Shown: positions 35,881 through 48,089, counted from the stretch's first letter. The stretch is 64,000 nucleotides of DNA from Cryptomeria japonica (GCF_030272615.1 NC_081413.1:559897945-559961944), one strand, 5' to 3'. Numbers and translations: made by a program. The notes: generated from the sequence alone by a model not told the origin.

Positions 35881-37672
35881 TAGGAAACAACACTATTGTG
35901 GGTTGGCTTTAGTCTCTGCTTGACCTTGTGCCTTACTGATACAAACTGGTATGTGCTATGAACTTAATTTAATTTTATTTAAGGAAACATTTTAAAGCGT
36001 TTGTTTTATGTTAAGAATAAATGGTAATTTCCTTATGATTTTTATTATGTGGTTTAATAAATTTATCAATGGAAATCAAGGCATGAATTAGAGATTCAAA
36101 TTGGTAAATTTGGATATATTCTGGAAATGAATTAAATGCCTGTTAGGAATTCATGTTGAATTCAGTTGAATGTTTAATAAGGATTTCATTCTTGATGGAA
36201 TATTGTTCTGGAAATTGAATAGATATGAAGTTGTAAAAGAATGTTTAATTTAATTTTCAATCATTGATGTTGCAAGTGCTTATGATGCTATTTTTCTCAA
36301 AGATTGTGTGAGTGCGGACTTAGTGAGATTAGCTTTCCTTGCAAAGAGTTATATTGTGTTATTTTTGGTCTGTGGTTCAATCGTCCTATGGTGGCGTATT
36401 TGGTGGCTTGACCAAGTGATATATGCTGGCTTTGTTGTCTTAACCATGTAGTGTCTTTGCCTTATAGTTAGCCAAGAGTCAGTATGTCCATGTTTGACCA
36501 CTTGTTTCTGATAGTTGTGTTATGGTTGTCTATTTCTCCATAGGGTCCTTGGGGAGTGACCATGTTTTTTTAGTGTCCTTTGAGAGAGTGACTTTCGAAT
36601 GGGGTTGCCCCCAAAGTGGTAGGCATTATGACCCTGCGAAAGTTAGATAATAACTGGTAATCTAATGAATTGATTAGGTGGGTAGTTTCATAACAATAAT
36701 AAGTGTACCTCTTGCATGAGTGAGTGCTTGTACTGAGGCTCATCATGTAGTGAGAAGGCCTGGAATGGAAAACCGACCACATTGTCTTCACAAAAGGGCA
36801 GGTAGGGTCTGCATAAGACTTAGTTGGAGCCGAAGGTTCGGGAAAGGTTACCAGGATGGTGAGTCAGGACCTTTGGAGGCCGACCATGGTAACCATCGTA
36901 AGCTATGCGATGACACTCTCATTAGGTTCACTTGTGTATTTGTGATGTTGAGTCACCTGGATTTTGTGGAGTCATATTGTGTTGTCATGGAGTCGTAATG
37001 TTTTGTTGACCATGTCATGCTTATGCTTGTTTGAGGGTCCTCAGCTATCTCCTAGCACAGTGGGGTGATTCCATTTTGGGAATTACATGGTCGGGTGGTA
37101 GTACCACTTCCCATCGGATGTTCTAATTTGTACCTTCATGCGAGGATTGGCTTCATAGGTGTTTTTGTGGTTTGTGGCTCATGCTTCATCTCATGTTTAG
37201 AGATTATTGTTATTTAGAGACCTATGTGGTCATTGTATCATGATCTTTTGTAACCTTATATTTGGTTAAGTTGTATCTTTATATGTATATTGAAAAGATA
37301 TGTATTGGAAGAGCAATGTAATCCTATGTTTGGGATGTTTTTATTAGTTTCATTTATGATATGTGTAAATTCTTATTGAAGTGGAATTATATTGTATCCT
37401 TTCAATCTTTCAATGGTGTATCTGTTATTGCATATGGCTTCTTGTGATCATTGAGTTAATGATGGATTATTGGATTAATGGTAATTGTGGAATTTATCTT
37501 GTGGTTTTAATTCTTCATTGGTAACCCTTAAGGAATTCTAGTGTAATTCTTCCACTTGTGTTATCGTGCATGTTGTGTAAATGCACTTATGATGTTTATA
37601 CTTTTAAAAAAAAATTGTTTCACTCTTGTTGTGGGTTTTCCTTAAGGGTTCCTGGTGGGGCATTACAAGAGG

Positions 37673-38690
37673 TATCTAGTAATGTTTGATGTCTTTGGAC
37701 GTAAGTTCATTCTGCAGTGACTCACTTAAGAGCCTTGTAACTCATGGTGGGACCCATATGTCCTTTTGGCAAGTTACATTGTAGGAACAACTACACCCAA
37801 GGCTACAACTTTCGCTCACACCTGATTTCTATAACGGCTGAAAGGATTTACTGCACAAGGTCATCTTAAGAGTGATGTGTCTCTTGACAGGCCTCTCTTA
37901 AAAATAGAAAATTTAGAGCATTACTAACACTTTTCTCTTGTACCTAGGACCACACGAGCCAAGGGAGAGGATAGTGTGTGTTAGAACTGGGACCACTCTA
38001 TAGATTTGCACAAGTGTGTCAAACACAAAAGACACTTGTTCTTTTTAACCTTTTTACTGCAATGTGATCTTTTTGCTATTTGGAGATGTTGCTCCAACAG
38101 ATATGGTATTATTTTTAGCCAAGATAAAAATTGTTTTAGACACTTGACAAACTAAAAATAAACCTGGTCAACAAAATGAAATCGTGTAGCCTTTGTAGAA
38201 AAAAAATAAATGTAGATGTGAGGTTCTTTTTATGCACCAAACTGAAAAATAAAGTGGATTTTTAGTGCACCAAAAGAGTGAAGTTGATTTTTAATCCCTT
38301 TGCCTAAAAACAAGAAAGATGAAGTTTGTTTTAAGCACTAAAAGTGAAAATGATATTTATTTTAGTTGCACCAAAGAGACTATGATGTTCATTTTAATCC
38401 CTTTGTTTTGAAAAAAAAATGAAAGATCAAGTTTGTTTTAAGCACCAAAGTAAGTGAAGTTTATTTTAGAGCATCAAAAAGACTATGAGGTTCATTTTAA
38501 TCCTTTTGTTTGAAAAACATGAAAGATTAATTTTAAACTCAAAGACTAAAAAAGTGTTTCTAATTTAACTCCTCCAAAAGCTGCAAGAAATTGTTAAAAA
38601 CTTGCAAATAAAAAAGTTAGTAAAATCCAAAATCTTATGTGGGCTTCCACAAGCATAAATTTAATTTTTCGATTACAATTTTGAACTCTC
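37673..38690. other. Noncoding DNA, probably interior of element I
   Basis: Contains repeated aaagtgaagtt-tgattttaa and caccaaaga words (38240-38520). No gene is supported. Confidence 0.5.
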
Positions 38691-38970
38691 TGGAACAAAA
38701 GCGCTACTCTATGAGAAATCTAAGCGCTAATTCGGACAACAACACTGAAGTATTAACAAAAGTGCTATACAATTAACAAAAGAGCTATACTATTAACAAA
38801 ACCACTATAATAAAAAAGTTAGACAAAATTAAAATTGACAGACAGAGAGAACAAAAGCACTATATCAGTGCAAGGGCAATGATTAATCTGCAAAACCACT
38901 AAAACCCTTGCAAAAGCGCTAAAACTATCTGACAAAGGTGCCAAAACATGGAACAAAAGCGCCAAAGCAC
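38690..38970 (-). repeat. Iterated leader motif of element I
   Basis: On the minus strand about nine copies of agcgcttttgtt and variants (agtgcttttgtt, agtggttttgc, agcacttttgtt) are spaced irregularly through the 300 bp after the primer site. Confidence 0.8.
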
Positions 38971-39003
38971 AACCTGTGCGTGAAAATTCATAGAAAAAGT
39001 CAA

Positions 39004-39042
39004 ATCAGAAGGTTGCGTGTTCGATTCACCTCGGGTTCACCA
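39004..39042 (-). promoter_or_regulatory. Extended tRNA-Trp-type primer site of element I
   Basis: Read on the + strand, 39004-39042 looks like the 3' half of plant tRNA-Trp with its CCA: atcagaagg, then ttgcgtgttcgattcac, then tcgggttcacca, with about one mismatch to the sequence as I recall it. On the minus strand it sits where the primer site should be. A usual site is about 18 nt long, and here the match covers about 39 nt, through the T arm and into the anticodon stem. Confidence 0.75.
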
Positions 39043-39044
39043 AA

Positions 39045-40444
39045 TGATGCAAGGCAAAAGGGGCACAAGGCACAAACACAAGTTCAAACGTTAGTAGATT
39101 AGTTCCAACCAAAACTAAATACAAATGAGCTCAAAAACCTTAAGATGCATACTAATAAAGATATAAATCACACAATAAAGAGCATACATAAAGAAAAACG
39201 GAAAGAAAACCCCCCAAGATGCTCCCAAGGATGCTCATAGATGTTTCTCCTTTGTTCCTCTCCTCTCCAAGTCCCACATGAGTGTAGCTCTCAGCTTTTA
39301 GTACTATCCATGGATATCATATGAAGATTCAAGATGGTTGTAAATGAAAACAAATGCTTATGCAAGTGTAAATTATTTGCTATGAGAAAGCTCCTAATTA
39401 TTGTCTATGTGAATCTTAGTATAATAACAATACAAAATGCTTCCTCCTTTCTTTGAGAAATGCGGTCCTTTTATAGGGAAAAATGTTGATTGAGTGGCCC
39501 AGATTGAGTGAGCTTGTGAAGGGCTAGGATTGATGGGTTTGTGATCCATGTGATGACTTTCAACCCAATCCCATGATGGCAAGTGTCAACATGAGATGGC
39601 TTGAGAGGAGAGGGAAGAAGCATTAAATGCTTGAGATGACATGAAGGTTACCCTAGGAGGGTTTGGTTAGGCTTGAGTTAGGGGATAAAGCTTTTATTCA
39701 AGGGTAATTTCTTTTATCCAATGGATAAACTCTTGTGCAAGAGTTAATGGGGATAACCATGGTCAAAGCAATGAATTCTTGAAGAGACCCAGAAGTTAAA
39801 TGAGGGTTGAGTTAGAGGGAAAGCCTCTAACCATGTGGGTAAGTTGATTTAACCATTAACGGTTATGTAAGAACCATAAATGGTTTGGAAAACTTTGAGG
39901 GTTAACTTGTTGTGGGCATAAGGCCTTAATGCATTTCAAAGACTTTGGAGGCTTTGAGAAGTGACTTCTCTTTGCTTAGGAATGTGACAATAATTAGGAG
40001 ATGAATTAAGCTAAATTGGAAGTGATTAGAAGAATATAGAAGAGGGTTAGTGAGCAAGTGAGCTTGGTGGGTGAGAGAAAATAGGATTTTATTTAGAAAT
40101 AAAATCTATTTATTGGTGCAACTTGCATAGAATGCAAGTGGGGTAGGATTTTTAAATAGATTTTGATTTTTTTAAAAGGGGAATTTGATTTGTATTTTTA
40201 AATAAATATTGGTTTATTTAAATGAGAGGAATTAGGAAAATTAAATAAATTAGATTTATTTAATAACTGGGTTATAGATAGGGAATTTAATTTAAATAAA
40301 TTTATGTAATTTATTTGATTAAAATGGCAAAATGGGAATTGAATGAATTAATTAAATGTGAATTTAATTAATAGAGAAATATTATATGTATCAAATAAAT
40401 ATTAAATATTTATTTAATTTAGTGGATAGATTTATGTGTCTACA
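39045..40444 (-). repeat. 5' LTR of element I
   Basis: On the minus strand it begins TGTAGACACATAAATC and ends CTTGCATCA, next to the primer site. The outer half is AT-rich with many aattaatt words, like the start of the element D LTR. Confidence 0.7.
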
Positions 40445-40860
40445 ATTATTTATTAGTTTTGCTTACTATTCTCTTGCATAAATTTGTTTCATTAAACAAA
40501 TTAATTTTGGAGACGAAAAATTTGTTTGGAGCAAAAAAATTTTATACAAAAGGAAATAACAAGGGGAGATTGGTGATCCTATGTTAGATTCACAACTTCC
40601 ATAGGTGTCGTCCCCCTACATGGGATAGATTTACCCACACCCTACACAACCATGGCAGTTGAACCCTTGTCTTCACCCACTTTTCTTCCTATTATGAATA
40701 TTATTATTAAGATTAAAAAAATAAGTAAAATAAAATTTCACCCCAATGCAAGACCAAAAATCAATGAAACATAGTCTTTAAAGCAAGAAGAGACACCCAA
40801 AATTTCATTGCAAGTAGAAGAATAACATTTGTCAACCAAACCAAAGTAGTTAATTTGAAA
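40445..40860. other. Unassigned DNA containing an uninterrupted relative of the element E insertion site
   Basis: The stretch at about 40785-40850 matches, without the insertion, the sequence flanking element E on both sides (46585-46625 and 63602-63640). No gene is supported. Confidence 0.6.
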
Positions 40861-41690
40861 CATCCATTGCAGTCACAATGCAACATGAAGAAAACCATCT
40901 AGCATGATGCAGAGCATTGAAAAATTCCTTGAACATACAAAAACATCCTCAAATTCTTCTTGTATCTTTCCATAACAAGATCATACTGGCACAATACAAC
41001 TGATACAAAGTATTTCATTTCAAAGAGCCAGTCAAACACAGAATACATCACCACTACATAGCATCTCGAACATTGAACTAAGACACAACACACACATTAT
41101 AAATGTGCCCTCCAAGACACAACACCTAACACACTAATGTGGAGAAATGTGGAGCATTTCTTAGACCAATTCTAACAAACAATCAAGCTACGAGCCAACT
41201 ACAATCACCAATCATATCAGTTGTAACACCAAGGACGTGAAAAGATATGAGTTCAATGTCCACAAAACATAAACATTAAACATCAAGAAAACCATCTAAC
41301 ATGATACAAAGCACACCGGAACATTCCTTGAACATCCAACAACATCCTCAAATCCTTTTTTCATCTTTCCATAACAAGATCATATTGGCATAACATAATT
41401 AGTATAGAGTATTTCATTTCGGAGAGACAATCAAACATATAACACATTACCACTACTTTTAGATCACAACAACATTTTAAAATTGAACTGAGACATAACG
41501 CAAACATTATAAACATTTCCTCCAAGCTGCAACACCTGACACACTAATGCGGAGAAATGTGGAGCATTTCCCAGACCAATTCTGACAGACAAATAGGTTG
41601 TCAACCAGCTACAATAATCAACCATATCAGATGCAACACCAAGAACCTAAAAAGATAGGAGTACAATGTCCATATAGGATGAACATTGTT
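40861..41690. repeat. Tandem duplication of about 410 bp
   Basis: Two diverged copies, from about 40861 and 41271, share caacat(g/c)aagaaaaccatct, then attccttgaacat, then cataacaagatcata, and a tgtggagcatttc block. A third copy begins at about 63670. No coding potential is evident. Confidence 0.75.
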
Positions 41691-42960
41691 CAAGTACACA
41701 TGACCATATTAGTAGACGTGGAGGAATGTGAAGCATTCTTTTAGACACATGCCAATACATACATCTACAACAACTTGCTTTATCAAATTTCCAAGCACTA
41801 AAACATCTTGAAAACATTAAATTCTCACACAATACAATATATTTAATCTAATGTCATGCATCTAATCCTCATCTTAATATTTCAAACCATCTAAACCTCA
41901 TCATGCACTCCTTTCCCATCAGCATCATCAACTATATTACATAGTGTAGACATCAGACACCAAGAAGGTGGGCATCCATACATCATCTACAACCAACATC
42001 CATCAGTTCTCCATCAAACTCTTCATATTAGTTATGTAGAATACAATGAAAAACAACTAAAAATTTGTTGTCAACGACCTCCTTAAATATTGGCAATTAG
42101 CTTCATCATTACTTTTGCAATCATCATTGCTTCCCAATGCACTAAATTGATTATGGTCATCAACTAAGAAAATTATTAGCAACATATTTACACCACTAGA
42201 TATATAACAGAACACGCATCACACAAGAGAAATTATCCCCATCAATTGTCTCCAATTGTTTGACTAACATCCACAATTTGCAACATTCGCCATATTAATA
42301 ATAGTCTGCACTATCCACAGTACTCAATAGTAAATCAACAACCTCCATTCAATTACACCTTGTGACAACATCAAACAAAATATTAACAACAACCAGATAA
42401 AGAACTAACACCTCCTATCTATCATCAACAACCAGATAGAGAACCAACACCTCTGGATAATGTGTCACGATCTTCCATATTTCTATCAATGCATCATACT
42501 ATATTCATATGATCAACTTCATCACTTCCTCAACAACTACAATAGTTCTCTATCCAGCCTCTTCACTTCTTCTAATTTACATTTGTATCCTTCAATAAAA
42601 AAATGTCAACCATCTGTTCCCCCCGAGAGCAATAATCAACATCAATCTAGGACAAGAATATGTCTTGAAATTCTCCCCCTTTTGAAAAAAATCTTTAACT
42701 GGCTAAGTATTCTTTATTTATCAATACTCTACACTTGACTCCCCTTACACATACTCCCCTTGTCAGTATAAACTCAAGAAACAACCTGTCTCATAGAGGA
42801 GTGAACATCAATGTTCTTTCCCACTTTCCTCTACATCCTTTGATAAGATAGACAAATCTACAACATTAATTTCCACTTAAATTAATATTTTATTTATTCA
42901 AGAATAACATGCCTTCATTATCTTATTAAACATAATCAAACTAGTTAGATTCCCAAGGAG
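41691..42960. other. Noncoding DNA with minus-strand purine tracts
   Basis: Mostly simple AT/CA-rich sequence. On the minus strand 42660-42770 has three purine tracts (gggggagaa, aaggggagt, aaggggagt) as in Copia 3' tails, probably the end of remnant H. No gene is supported. Confidence 0.5.
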
Positions 42961-43027
42961 AAGTCACAAAACTTAGTGGGAAAGGATATATGTAGTGAAT
43001 AAATCCCCCTAACCTTTTGCTTTAATT

Positions 43028-44130
43028 TCAATTTCTAGAAGGCTCTTTTGTACTAGACAGAAGCTCAAATCCATTTTCTATCTCATTTGAATTATTTTCT
43101 TGTTCTATTTCACTCTTCTTTAGAGCAGAGAGCTTTACATTGTCCCCCTTACAAAATCTAGCATGATGTCCTGGTTTGTTGCAATTATAGCGGGTGATAC
43201 AAAATTGTGAAGCATATCTAATTCTTCCCATATTGGATTTACAATTAGCAGCCTTATGACCAAACATGTTGCATTTGTAACACTATGCATTGAAGGGTTG
43301 AGTGGTCTTAGCATTGCTCATAGTCAGGAAAACATTCCTCATAACTCTATTTCTGCATTCACTTAATTTATAACCATATTTGTTGCATGCATAACACCGA
43401 ACAATAAAAGGGTTGAGGCATAGGGGGCCTAAATGAGTTTGTGCTCATCTTACTTCTACATTTGTATTCTTATGTCCAATATCATTACAAGAAAAACAAT
43501 TGCCATAAAAAGAGTGAGGATATTTGTTTTGAGAAAATTGATGTGAGTTGATCTTATGAAGTTTCTCTTTTGGCTCCAAAATTGTCTGAGCTTATTTTTC
43601 TTTGAATTTTCCTTTTTGACTTTATTTTTTCTATCATCCACATTTTCTTTATAGCATTCCCCTTTTTCAAAAATGAGATCAATTTTTTTTATTAAGCATA
43701 TTAGTGCTTTTAGTCTCTTCCAATTCTTTCTTTCGAATTGCAATTTCTCCCTCAAGCTTAGTGCATTTAGTGGCTTTGACATGAATCTTGAAGTCCAAGA
43801 AATCAATAATCATCTTGTCTTCTTCAATTTGAATTTGTAGGTTGACAATTTCATCCCTTTTGAGTTTGTTCTTGTATCCTTTGCTTCCTTCAATCTCATA
43901 TTTTAGCTTGATAATTTCATCCCCTTTCTTATTGAGTCTTATCTTATACTCTCCACATTCAGTTCTTGCAACAACTAGGTCATCAAGAGCTTACCAGAGT
44001 TTTCATTGTGATTCTGCTTCATGGTAATTTGTTATGATGTCAGACATATCATCACTATCCCAATCCTCAATTTTGCAATTATACTTCTGTGATTTCATCA
44101 TTTTAGTTTCCACTTGGTTTTCCTAAGTTG
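43028..44130 (-). pseudogene. Coiled-coil, four-zinc-knuckle Gag remnant H
   Basis: Minus-strand fragments in shifting frames read a charged coiled coil (ECGEYKIRLNKKGDEIIKL near 43920; KLEGEIA near 43750) followed by four zinc knuckles: CFSCNDIGHKN (damaged), CYACNKYGYKLSEC (His lost), CYKCNMFGHKAANC and YNCNKPGHHARFC (first Cys lost). The arrangement is that of the Gag of elements C and E. Several shifts and stops make it a clear pseudogene. No ORF2 follows; purine tracts at 42660-42770 suggest the 3' end is close. Confidence 0.7.
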
Positions 44131-44167
44131 TTATATTTAAAGTCATCAAAGAGTTGGCCTCCTTTAA

Positions 44168-44530
44168 CTAGTAGATATTTCCAACAGTCCTTGTTCCTTT
44201 TGCAACCAATCTTCTAGAGCAATCTTTTTTGATTTTACAATCATTCTTATGAAATATAAATTTGTATCCTTTACCGCACATCTCACTAACATTGAGCAAA
44301 TGATGTTTTAGTCCCTCAACATAGAGAAAATACTCTATTATGTGCTTTCCATCAATTATAACCATGCCCTTTCCACAAATTTGAACAACTTCTTCTCCAC
44401 CAAACTTAATAGACCCACCATCCAACTTTTCAAGATTAATGAACTTTCTTCTATCACCAGTCAGATTATTAGAGAAACCATTGTCAATCACCCATACATT
44501 TGGTTCTTCATTTGTATGAAGAGCGTTCTA
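44168..44530 (-). pseudogene. Copia protease and pre-integrase remnant F
   Basis: The minus-strand frame contains WVIDNGFSNNLTGDRRKF, the Copia protease site with Asn instead of Ser in the catalytic DSG. It continues with FLYVEGLKHHLLNVSEMC and ends VAKGTRTVGNIY, the usual entry to the integrase zinc domain. The rest of pol is absent: within 30 bases the sequence runs into the H Gag remnant. Confidence 0.8.
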
Positions 44531-44759
44531 GACAATCAAGGATCTCTCATTATTTTTATTGGTGTGTAGGGAAAACTCTTTACACACTTCAATATTATAA
44601 CTTCTACAAACATAAACAATACCTCATTATTTCAATCTTCACAATACTCATCTTAGATATAGTAGCATTCTTTGGAGTAAAAACTTATTTTAGGTATGTC
44701 TCTTTAATCTCTATTTTCTTCCTTTTTTTCCTATCTTCTTCTCTTCTATTTCTATTTTT

Positions 44760-45570
44760 TTAAAATTACATTTAGATGCATAATATCAAATTCTTCCACA
44801 ATTAAAACATTTGAATGGTAACTTACCTTTATTTGTCAATACCTTTCTTTAGTCTTTTTACAAAGTTTGCTTCTACATTATCAATTCTATCATCGGGATA
44901 AAAAACATCTGTCATTCTCTTGTTGGTTTTGAATGCAACTTCCTTTTTAGGGTTGTCCAACTCAATATCTCTCATCTTAAAGGTAGTGAGTACTCCATAG
45001 ATCTAATCCATTGTATAAGTGTCCAAATCCTTGTTTTCCTCAATAAAAGAAACCTTAGGAAAAAAAAATTTAGGAAGGGTCCTAAGTACCTTCTTTACTA
45101 CCTTGTCTTCTTCCAAATTACCATCAACACCTCTGATTTCAGTTACCAAATCACTTACTTGGTACATGTAGCTATCAATAGTTTCATCTTTTGACATCCT
45201 TAGACTTTCAAATATGCTTTTGAGGTTCTGCAACTTCACTTTCTTTATCTTCTTCTCTTCCTTGTAAATACTACTAAGCTTCTCCCAAACATATTTTGCA
45301 TATTTTCAGCCCATCACCTTCAAGAGTTATGTATCCAACTGACAAGTTATGATTTTATTCCCCACTTTTCCAATATTCTCATGTATCATGATTTCATTTG
45401 AAGTAGTAGGTGGAGTAGAGGGAGAATTATAACTATCTACAATAGAGTTACAAATTCCAAATCCCATAGAGTTCAAATAAAATTCCATTCTCATCTTTTA
45501 TAAAGAGTAGGTTATGCCATAAAACTTTGGAATCGTATAAGATCCATCTCGTACCATCCCGGACCTACCT
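44760..45570 (-). pseudogene. Copia Gag remnant F
   Basis: The minus-strand reading starts near 45560 (IPKFYGITYSL, then RMEFYLNSMGF). It continues through the conserved Gag core KLQNLKSIFESLRMSKDETI, DLVTEIRG, LRTLPKFFFPKVSFIEENKD (45003-45239), and a knuckle CFNCGRI-YYASKC near 44790. Stops and shifts are frequent. This is the conventional Gag type that elements C, E and H lack. Confidence 0.8.
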
Positions 45571-45600
45571 CAAGAGGTTAAGTTTCTTCTAGAGGAACTT

Positions 45601-45613
45601 GGCCTTGTTACCA
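45601..45613 (-). promoter_or_regulatory. Degenerate Met-type primer site of remnant F
   Basis: Minus-strand TGGTAACAAGGCC replaces the expected TGGTATCAGAGCC, two bases from an LTR-like end TTCAATA. Confidence 0.6.
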
Positions 45614-45615
45614 AT

Positions 45616-46400
45616 TATTGAACATACTTTAAGACTGAAGGTGGGGGGGGTTGTAAATGAGTTTTGACCAAATACTAAAGCTTTGTTCAATAATCCACAA
45701 ACAATTTAAACTTACTTTGATCAATAGGAATGAAAAAATAAAATAATGAAACACTTATGCACAAGATAACACTAGATTTACATGGAAAACCTAGATAGGA
45801 AAAAACCTTGGTGGGAGTCAAATCACAATATAAGAAATAATTGCAATTCTATTTTAGGCTTACTGTCAAGGAAGCACACTACTCCATATAGGACTTACAG
45901 GCTAAGATGCACTAATATACCAAGGCAAGATACAAAGGACTTATAGGTTGAAATGTATTCCCTTAGGGAAAGATTCTGATCTTGCAAAGAAGGTTCATTG
46001 TCTCCAAGAAAGGCACATGAATATATGAATCAAGAATGAATAAGCCCATGGCAACAAAGTCTCTGACAATATTTAGATATGAAGTTTTTCTTGAAACTCT
46101 ATTTGAAGCAACAAACTTCACAACAAGAACCATACACTTTCTCTATCACAATTTTGCATCACTAACTTCTACAAATGATATAATCATGCAAGAACAAAAC
46201 ACATATTGATCCATACACACACCATCAACATCAATTTGATCTTCATTATACCATCTTTTTTTATTGTAAACATTAATTAGGTTGGCTAGAGAAGAGGATA
46301 AATTTAGGTCACATCAAAGCGGCAACCAAAACATAAATGTGGTGAATGTGGTCCAATCTAGGAGATAGAGAAGACCTAAAAACATCATATCACTTTTTTC
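45616..46400 (-). repeat. 5' LTR remnant of F
   Basis: On the minus strand the end has the C-rich block aaccccccccacc before TTCAATA, as in elements C and E. The internal segment 'cttggtgggagtc...aaaaccttgg' resembles Copia LTRs. The outer boundary cannot be placed; 46400 is approximate. Confidence 0.5.
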
Positions 46401-46620
46401 TAAGTGATTCAAAATAATTCACACACTATCACACATCCTCCAAGGTTGACAATAAGGTAACATGTAGATACACAAAGCAACACACCACAAGTCGACCCAA
46501 AATATGTCTTCTAGATGATTGAGCACATTTTGGATCCCCACATGCTAAGGTAGGACCCAAAATTAGTGCAACACTATCATCAAAGCAAGTGGAGACACCC
46601 AAAATTTCACTAGAAGAAGA

Positions 46621-46625
46621 AGAAC
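46621..46625. repeat. Target-site duplication of element E, left copy agaac (right copy agatt, 63602-63606)
   Basis: The copies differ, but the uninterrupted relative near 40818 reads agaat followed by aacatttg, from which each differs by one base. Confidence 0.6.
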
Positions 46626-46782
46626 TATTGGAATTACTTATTTGAGTTGTCATTGATGTCAATTTGGTAGTTTGGATTGCTCAGGATATGTTGCAGAACA
46701 ATGGAAGATAGATATGTATGTTATGTTGCAAAACAGTGGAAGATAGGTATGCATGTTGTGTTACAAAACAGTGGAAGATAGG
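46626..46782 (+). repeat. 5' LTR of element E, first part
   Basis: It starts TATTGGAATT (TGTTGGAATT in the 3' LTR) and matches 62264-62390 and onward up to the D insertion point gaagatagg. Confidence 0.85.
46778..46782. repeat. Target-site duplication atagg, left copy (right copy 57748-57752)
   Basis: atagg precedes TGTAGACACC and follows GCATAGCACA; the E 3' LTR has gaagataggtatg uninterrupted. Confidence 0.9.
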
Positions 46783-47961
46783 TGTAGACACCTAAAAATG
46801 TCTCATCGATCATGTGCTAATTATTCATCTAATTGATTAAATAAATCTTTAATTATTTAATTAAGTTAATTAATCTTATTCTTCTAATTTCCTATTTCCT
46901 CATAATCCTACTAATTATTCTATTTCCTATTCTTTCATCATTTAATCATTTAACTATTTTCTAATGTTAATTAAATATTTATTATTTAATTAATTCTGAT
47001 TAATTCCCTGATTTAAATAATCTTTATTATTTAAATAAATTACTTCTATTTTCAATTTCTATCTCTAATCATCTAATCATTCAACCCTTATTTAATTAAT
47101 TGTGATTTTAACCTTTAATTTAAATAATCTTTATTATTTAATTAAAGTCCATTTCTAAATAATTAAATAGTTTCTTTAAATTATTTAATTAACTAATTAA
47201 TTCTTTAATTCCAAATCCTCAAATTCTAATTTCATTCAATTTCAATTTATTCGAATTTCTTCTAATTTCAAATACATGTGCATGATTTCAAAAATCAAAT
47301 TGAAAATCAAAGTCAAGTTCTAAATATATTCAAATACTAAATTGAATTTAAAATAAATTCAATTATTTGAATTAAATCTCATGCAAAGATTAAATTGAAA
47401 ATCTAAGTCAAAGTGCAAGCACATGCTAAATTAATTAATTCAATCAATTAATTAATTAATTAATCATTTATCTCTCCAATCTCTATTTCCATCTTCTAGT
47501 TAGCTTTGTCATCCTCTTTATTATCCTCCAATCATTCTTTTTCTTCCTTCAGTTAGCTTTTTCTCAATCAGTTGACTCAGTTAATCTATTCAATTTATTC
47601 TGTTTCACCTCCAAATTAGTAGTTCAACTATCAATTTTCATGTGAGCTCACTTGAGTTCCACCTCTTGATGAATCTATTCTACCTTTCAATCAATCTTCT
47701 CCAAAAATCTATAAATTGAGCACTCAATCTCTATTTTCAACAATCACGAACTTTGAATCTTTGTGTCACTTGTAGGTTGCCAATGTGATATCTGAGAGCC
47801 ACCATACCACAAAGAGGAGAAGAACAATGGAAGCCATGATGCACAATAGGGAGTTTTACATTGTTTAATTTCATTGGTTTTGTGTTCGAATTGCTTAGAT
47901 AGTTAAGGGATTCATGATTTTCCTTATTTCCTATTTAGCAATGATGAATTTGAGCATAAAA
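46783..47961 (+). repeat. 5' LTR of element D
   Basis: It begins TGTAGACACC and ends near GAGCATAAAA (GAGCATAGCACA in the 3' LTR; the last bases have decayed). The interior is rich in taattaatt and aattaaat words. Confidence 0.85.
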
Positions 47962-47966
47962 TATTT

Positions 47967-47984
47967 TGGTGAACCCGACGTGAA
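47967..47984 (+). promoter_or_regulatory. Primer-binding site of element D, tRNA-Trp type
   Basis: TGGTGAACCCGACGTGAA is an 18-nt perfect complement to the 3' end of plant tRNA-Trp as I recall it. Confidence 0.8.
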
Positions 47985-48089
47985 AAACAACTAATTAACC
48001 TTCTTTGTTTTCTATGTTACTTTTGCAGATTGTATAGATTTTTTCCTTTTTTGCAAGTTTTGCATGGATTTCAAAAAAGATCTCTTCAT

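Larger units (their letters stand above)
26153..37667. mobile_element. Solo LTR B, probably Ty3/Gypsy, carrying nested element C
   Basis: It starts TGTAGTACCCC and ends GGGGCATTACA, giving inverted ends that agree at 9 of 11 positions, flanked by agagg. Without element C (26956-34703) and its duplicated atatt it is about 3.76 kb. No coding sequence, primer site or polypurine tract is associated. It has a patch of palindromic GGTAGC/GCTACC repeats at 35625-35880. The arms are 26153-26955 and 34709-37667. I see no gene in them; small open frames such as the one at 36720-36998 have no motif. Confidence 0.75.
37673..40444 (-). mobile_element. Truncated minus-strand LTR element I (LTR, primer site and leader)
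   Basis: A 1.4-kb LTR (39045-40444) begins TGTAGACAC on the minus strand, like the LTRs of elements A and D. It is followed by a tRNA-Trp-type primer site and a leader with an iterated motif. Reading on the minus strand, the interior runs into solo LTR B and may resume at 26147. No second LTR or coding region is found, so it is a 5' fragment. Confidence 0.65.

Noticed and set aside
36720-36998. Possible 92-codon gene in solo LTR B
   Set aside because: No motif, no relative elsewhere in the window and within an LTR.
39004-39042. A tRNA-Trp gene
   Set aside because: Only the 3' half is present, the CCA is encoded, and it sits next to an LTR end, so a primer-binding site on the minus strand fits better.
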